The translations under genes were made by a program, and so were the position numbers. From the NCBI RefSeq assembly GCF_040939455.1, contig NC_134106.1, positions 40,570,001 through 40,634,000 on the forward strand: a stretch of DNA of 64,000 nucleotides, given 5' to 3'. The notes beneath the pieces were generated by a model, which had not been told where the DNA came from, did not search any database, and saw nothing but the letters and a program-made list of their open reading frames with translations. Of the stretch, positions 60,501 to 64,000 are shown one piece after another (within the stretch, counting starts at the first letter, position 1; the number at the start of each line of letters is the position of its first letter). The stretch is from Microcebus murinus. Its lineage: Eukaryota; Chordata; Mammalia; Primates; Cheirogaleidae.

Positions 60501-61029
60501 CCAAATACAATACACATACTTGAGTGTTTGCGGCTGGTTTCCCCTCTTACTAAGAGAGGTACCAATTTTTATAAAGTTAGCCTAGGCCACATAGATTATT
60601 CTTAGACTGGCTGTACTTACGTGTAACTGAATAGGCATCAGCGATCAGCAGAATTATGTCCTCAGCTTGCCTTTGGAGTGTGCTTCTGTTCCATTAGGGA
60701 CAAATGCCCAGCAAAGTGTATTTTTAAGCCTAAGTACACCGTTACAAGATTTCTGACAGGGAACTCAGTCCCAGTTGAAATTTTGTATGAGAATGGCAAG
60801 AAAGTTTAGTCCAGGACTCCTAACAAATTGTTTCTAACTTTTAGTTCAGACAAAGTACACATAGTAGTCTTTAGTGAAAATTTAATCCAAGTTTTCCCCT
60901 TTATCTTCTTCCCATTATTGTATTTTATCATTTATCAGTGTTAATATTCTTCCTTGCAGCTAAATAATTTCATTTAACTATGATTGGTAAAACAGCAACA
61001 ATACTAACAAGATATAACCTATGTTGACA
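57566..61029. other. Longest region with little recognisable repeat
   Basis: Apart from a possible ancient repeat at 58410-58620, I recognise no mobile element in about 3.4 kb. The part 59000-60650 has even composition, few simple repeats and repeated homeobox-like AT cores (for example 'ctgcaattaaaacagcataattt' near 59468 and 'catcataactaatttaaatgg' near 59537). No splice-flanked open frame stands out. It may hold regulatory sequence, which cannot be shown from one genome. Confidence 0.4.
58410..58620 (+). repeat. Ancient interspersed repeat, family uncertain
   Basis: 'gattcactcagcaattattaataagtgcc', 'agccctgcactaggtactatgagggtacaagaatggcaagg' and 'aaaaacttacagtttgacatttaag' resemble the old repeat type seen near 5315 and 35289. 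The match is partial. Confidence 0.4.
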
Positions 61030-61066
61030 CTATATATATGTGCATGTGTGTGTGTGTGTGTGTATA
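61030..61066 (+). repeat. Short TA/TG microsatellite
   Basis: A short (TA)n followed by about 10 TG units at 61041-61062. Confidence 0.85.
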
Positions 61067-61845
61067 AACATAAATTACATAGTTTTTTGACCTATTTATA
61101 CTGTGGCTCCTAAATACTTTAGTTTGTAATACTTTAGTTTGTAAAGACAGTCTCTTACACTACAGGATGACTATCAAAATCAAGGAATTAACACCAATAC
61201 AATACTATTATCTAATCACCAGCCCTTAAATTTTGCTACTATTCCCCTCAAAAATGTATTTTATAGTTATCCCCTTCCCCAAATTTCAGTCTAAAATCCA
61301 ATCCAGAGTCACTCATTCCATTTAGTTATGTCTCTTTGTCACTTCAATCTGGTACATTCCTTTAATCGTTTTTTCTTTCATAATCTTTGTATTTTTTTAA
61401 GAATATAGGCTAATTATCTTGCAGTGTGCTTGGCCTGAGTTTTTCACATGATTGATTTCAGGTTATGAATTTTAGGGGTAGGTATAACAGAGAAATGCCC
61501 TTCAGGAATTGAGTATACCCCATGACTGGTGATGTTAACCAAGTGGTGTCTGTCAGATGTCTCTATCAAAAAAGTCCTATTTATTTTCTTTGTAATTAAT
61601 AAATATTTTGTGGGAAGACAGTTTGAATCTATGTAAATAAGCTGTTTCCTCATCAAACTTTTACTTATTAGTTATAGCAACCATTGAAGATTCTTGCCTG
61701 ACCCAATTTTTACTCTGATGGTGCCCAAGTGGTGATTCTCTTCTACATGTATTAACTGACATTTTATTGTAGAAAAGAGCATTTGTCTATTTATTTATAT
61801 CATAGATGCATGGACTCATTTTAATTTGGTGAGTTGTACTCTGCG

Positions 61846-62324
61846 CAATTGTGGAGAAGCTCCACTCAGCTCTCCTTTGAAGTGAATCCGTTCTGAGGAC
61901 ATGGTTGTCCCACAGCCTCCATTTGCTGTACCTTCAGATCCACTGCCATGTTCACACCAAGGCCATGGTCTCCCAAAGCTTCTCCTGGTCAATGCCTGGG
62001 CAGGGCAAAGCTACCAAAATGGGGCCATTTGTGCCCATTGCAAGATTGCTGTAAATGGGCTATCTTCTCTAGGGCTCCCATCAGTCTGTTCAGGACTTTT
62101 TCTCAGAGCTGCACCACAGACCGCAGCTCTTCTCATCCAACCCTCCCTTCTTCCTTCACTACCTTTATGGAAGTCAGTCCCTCATTGCATTTGGGGCTTT
62201 CACTGCCGACCTATATTCCCTCTCTTCTTTATCTTTTATAGGAATTTCCCTGAATAAATCTATTATATGTCCAATTCTGTCTCGGCATCTGTTTTTTCGG
62301 AGGATACAAACTGACACATTCTAG
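61846..62324 (+). mobile_element. LTR-like insertion in old L1
   Basis: A GC-richer block interrupts the host L1 3' UTR. It includes 'ccaaggccatggtctcccaaagcttctcctggtcaatgcctgggc', 'ctgcaccacagaccgcagctcttctcatcc', an AATAAA signal near 62254 and a closing 'ctgtctcggcatctgttttttcggaggatacaaactgacaca'. The layout suggests an LTR or similar retroelement. I cannot name it. Two overlapping open frames (118 and 97 codons) lie inside and are considered chance. Confidence 0.5.
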
Positions 62325-62412
62325 TACTATCCTTATTTATTTTGATGCTCAAATTGTCCTAGATTTGGCCAGCAGGAGTTGCCTAAGGATGGCTTCTATG
62401 TCTTTTTTTCTC

Positions 62413-63551
62413 CTTTGCTTTTTTATTTTGAAATAATTTTAGGGTCACATAGAAGTTTGCTTAGAAATTGGATCTCCTGGAGGTGAAGAGTAAAATCATA
62501 GATACCAGAGGGTGGGAAGAGTGGGTGAGCAGGAGGGGGGTGAAGAGAGGTTGGTCAATGGGTGCAGACACAGTTAGAAGGTAAAATTCTAATGTTGGAT
62601 AGCAGAGTAGGGTGACTATAGTTTGCAACAATGTATTGTATATTTCAAAGTAGCTAGAAGAGAGAACTTGAAATGTTCCCGACACAGAAATGATAAATAC
62701 TCAAGATGATGGCTACCTGAAATACCCAGTTTGATCATTCTATGCATGTAACAAATTATAACATGTATACTATAAATATGTAATGCATTATATATCAATA
62801 AAAATAATATAAAAAACTCCTGCTGTGTAGTCTTCATCCAGCTTCTCCCAACAATAATATTTATGTAACCATAATGCAGTTATCAAAACCAGAATGTGAA
62901 CATTAGAAGCATATTAAGTAAACTGCATACATTTTCACCTGTTTTTCCATGCACTTATCTATATGTGTGTGTATGTAGTTACATGAAATATAACATTTAT
63001 TTGGTCACTACCACAGTAAGGATACAGAACTGTTCAATCACCCCACAAAAACTTCCTCAGGCTACCCTTTTATAGTTATAGTCTCCCTCTAACCCTAAAC
63101 CCTTAAACCACTGATATTTTCTCCATCACCATAATGTTGTCATTTTGAGAATGCTATATAAATGGAATCACATAATATATGAAATTTAATCTTCATTCAC
63201 ATAATGTCCAAAAGATGCACCAAGTGGTTGCATGTACCAATAGGTTATTATTTTCAGATTTGATAGGTATTCCATTGTATGGACACATCATTTTATTTAT
63301 CCATTCAACCATTTGAGGGCATATATATTATGTTTCTGGTTTTTGGCTCTTATAAAATGTCATGCTGTGAACATTCATGTACAGGTATTGTGTGTGTGAA
63401 CATGCATTTTCATTTTGGGGGGACAAATACCAAGGACTCACATGATAATGACCCAGTCATTGCTGGGTCCTATGGCAAGTACATGTTTAAGTTAAAAGAA
63501 ACTACCAATCTGTTTTTCAGAGTGGCTATACCATTTTATAGTACCACTCTT
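62413..63551 (-). mobile_element. L1 (3' UTR to ORF2 end), antisense, nested
   Basis: It begins 'ttttattttgaaataattttagggtcacatagaag' and, after its own interruption, continues 'gtaaccataatgcagttatcaaaacc', 'gatacagaactgttcaatcaccccac', 'gctatataaatggaatcacataatat', 'aggtattccattgtatggacacatc', 'aatgtcatgctgtgaacattcatgtacagg' and 'ttcagagtggctataccattttatagtacc'. This antisense L1 lies between two parts of the host 3' UTR that belong together, so it is a later insertion. A possible degenerate target repeat is 'tatgtcttttttt' / 'ttgttctttttat'. Confidence 0.75.
62470..62818 (+). mobile_element. L1 3' UTR fragment, innermost insertion
   Basis: 'ataccagagggtgggaagagtgggtgagcaggagggg', 'gaagagaggttggtcaatgggtgcagacacagttagaagg', 'gcagagtagggtgactatagtttgcaacaatgtattgtatatttcaaagtagctagaag' and an A-rich end are a sense L1 3' UTR. 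It lies inside the antisense L1 at 62413-63551, so it is the youngest layer here. It is closer to the remembered L1MA/L1PB consensus than the copy at 1885. Confidence 0.85.
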
Positions 63552-64000
63552 TTGTTCTTTTTATATGGCCCCATTATTCTTTGAGTGCTTTCTAACTTTC
63601 TGGTAGAATATGATGTACGAGATTTCTTTTACTTACTCTGCCCTAGAGTCGTCCAATTCCCCAAGCAACTCTAGTTCCTTTTAGTGAGGAATGACATTTG
63701 GAAAGCAACATCTGGGCTCCAGGTGTGCTCATTATCAATGCTATGTGTGCACAGGCACACACACACACATATCCACATCTATCTTTAAATCAATTTAGAA
63801 TCAATTAATTTCTCTATCTAACCCTGAATTTCTGTTGCTTCCTCCAATTCTAGTCCAGTATCACAAAGTTCATTTTAGCCTCCTCAATTTCCCTATTTGT
63901 AATTCCTCTAATAGGAAAAAATCTGGCTCCCATTATTTTTAATATGTATATTTACTTAATCGTAAAATACACAGAAAGTAATTTCAACAATTTTCACCCA

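Larger units (their letters stand above)
61070..64000 (-). mobile_element. Old L1 3' UTR, antisense, broken by three insertions
   Basis: Host pieces are about 61070-61845, 62325-62412 and 63552-64000 (running off the window). Markers in order are 'tccagagtcactcattccatttagttatgtctctttg', 'ccccatgactggtgatgttaacc', 'gtaattaataaatattttgtgggaagacag', 'ctcatcaaacttttacttattagttatagcaaccattgaagattcttgcctg', then 'tgctcaaattgtcctagatttggccagcaggag', then 'ctttgagtgctttctaactttctgg' and 'tctagttccttttagtgagg'. The same L1ME/L1M-like 3' UTR occurs at 20370-21960. Confidence 0.72.

Noticed and set aside
61901..62257. 118-codon and overlapping 97-codon open frames
   Set aside because: They lie in an LTR-like insertion in two different frames, with no known motif.

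Overview
The window reads as nuclear, intergenic or intronic DNA from a strepsirrhine primate (lemur or loris group). The clearest evidence is two dimeric Alu elements (about 15814-16149 and 34924-35262). Between the two arms they carry an extra linker (aaatagaaagaaattaatt) and they end in a 'gctgtgagctaggctgacgccacggcac' type right arm (given here only in outline), which I recall as characteristic of strepsirrhine Alus. Older AluJ-like copies, MIR, L2, MaLR LTRs, MER1 and Tigger elements confirm a primate or placental background. The DNA is AT-rich. I found no protein-coding exon, tRNA, rRNA or other RNA gene that I can support. The open reading frames present are short and either lie in repeats or look like chance.

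Layout. 1-2.4 kb: unassigned sequence, a possible LTR and an L1 3' UTR. 2.38-3.65 kb: a nearly full-length mariner transposon on the minus strand. 3.65-9.5 kb: mostly unassigned, with one MIR. 9.5-12.2 kb: an LTR cluster, including a MaLR LTR split by a second, reversed MaLR LTR and by a MER1 element with an 8-bp target duplication. 14.4-16.2 kb: an LTR, a young L1 fragment and a lemur-type Alu. 16.5-22 kb: old L1, L2, and an L1 3' UTR broken by an Alu. 24-30 kb: L1 fragments, an AluJ, an AT-rich palindrome, a MST-like LTR, a long (AT)n and a twin-primed L1 inside an older L1. 32-35.7 kb: a second twin-primed L1, an ancient LINE-like stretch and the second lemur Alu. 39.6-42.4 kb: MIR, L2, Alu and Tigger remnants. 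44.1-45.5 kb: a young 5'-truncated L1 with a 16-bp target duplication. 46-52 kb: LTRs, old L1 and MIRs. 52.65-57.57 kb: an L1 that keeps its 5' UTR but lacks its 3' end, and contains a perfect 156-bp duplication. 57.6-61 kb: the longest stretch with little recognisable repeat. 61-64 kb: an old L1 3' UTR with three inserted elements.

There is no gene system to reconstruct. The window is a layered record of retrotransposon and DNA transposon insertions. The observations most worth a second look are the perfect 156-bp repeat inside a decayed L1, two L1 insertions with inverted 5' segments and intact target duplications, a mariner whose three catalytic aspartate codons all survive, and a perfect 32-bp AT-rich palindrome. 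I saw nothing that supports a previously undescribed functional system. Family names come from recall of consensus sequences, without any database search.
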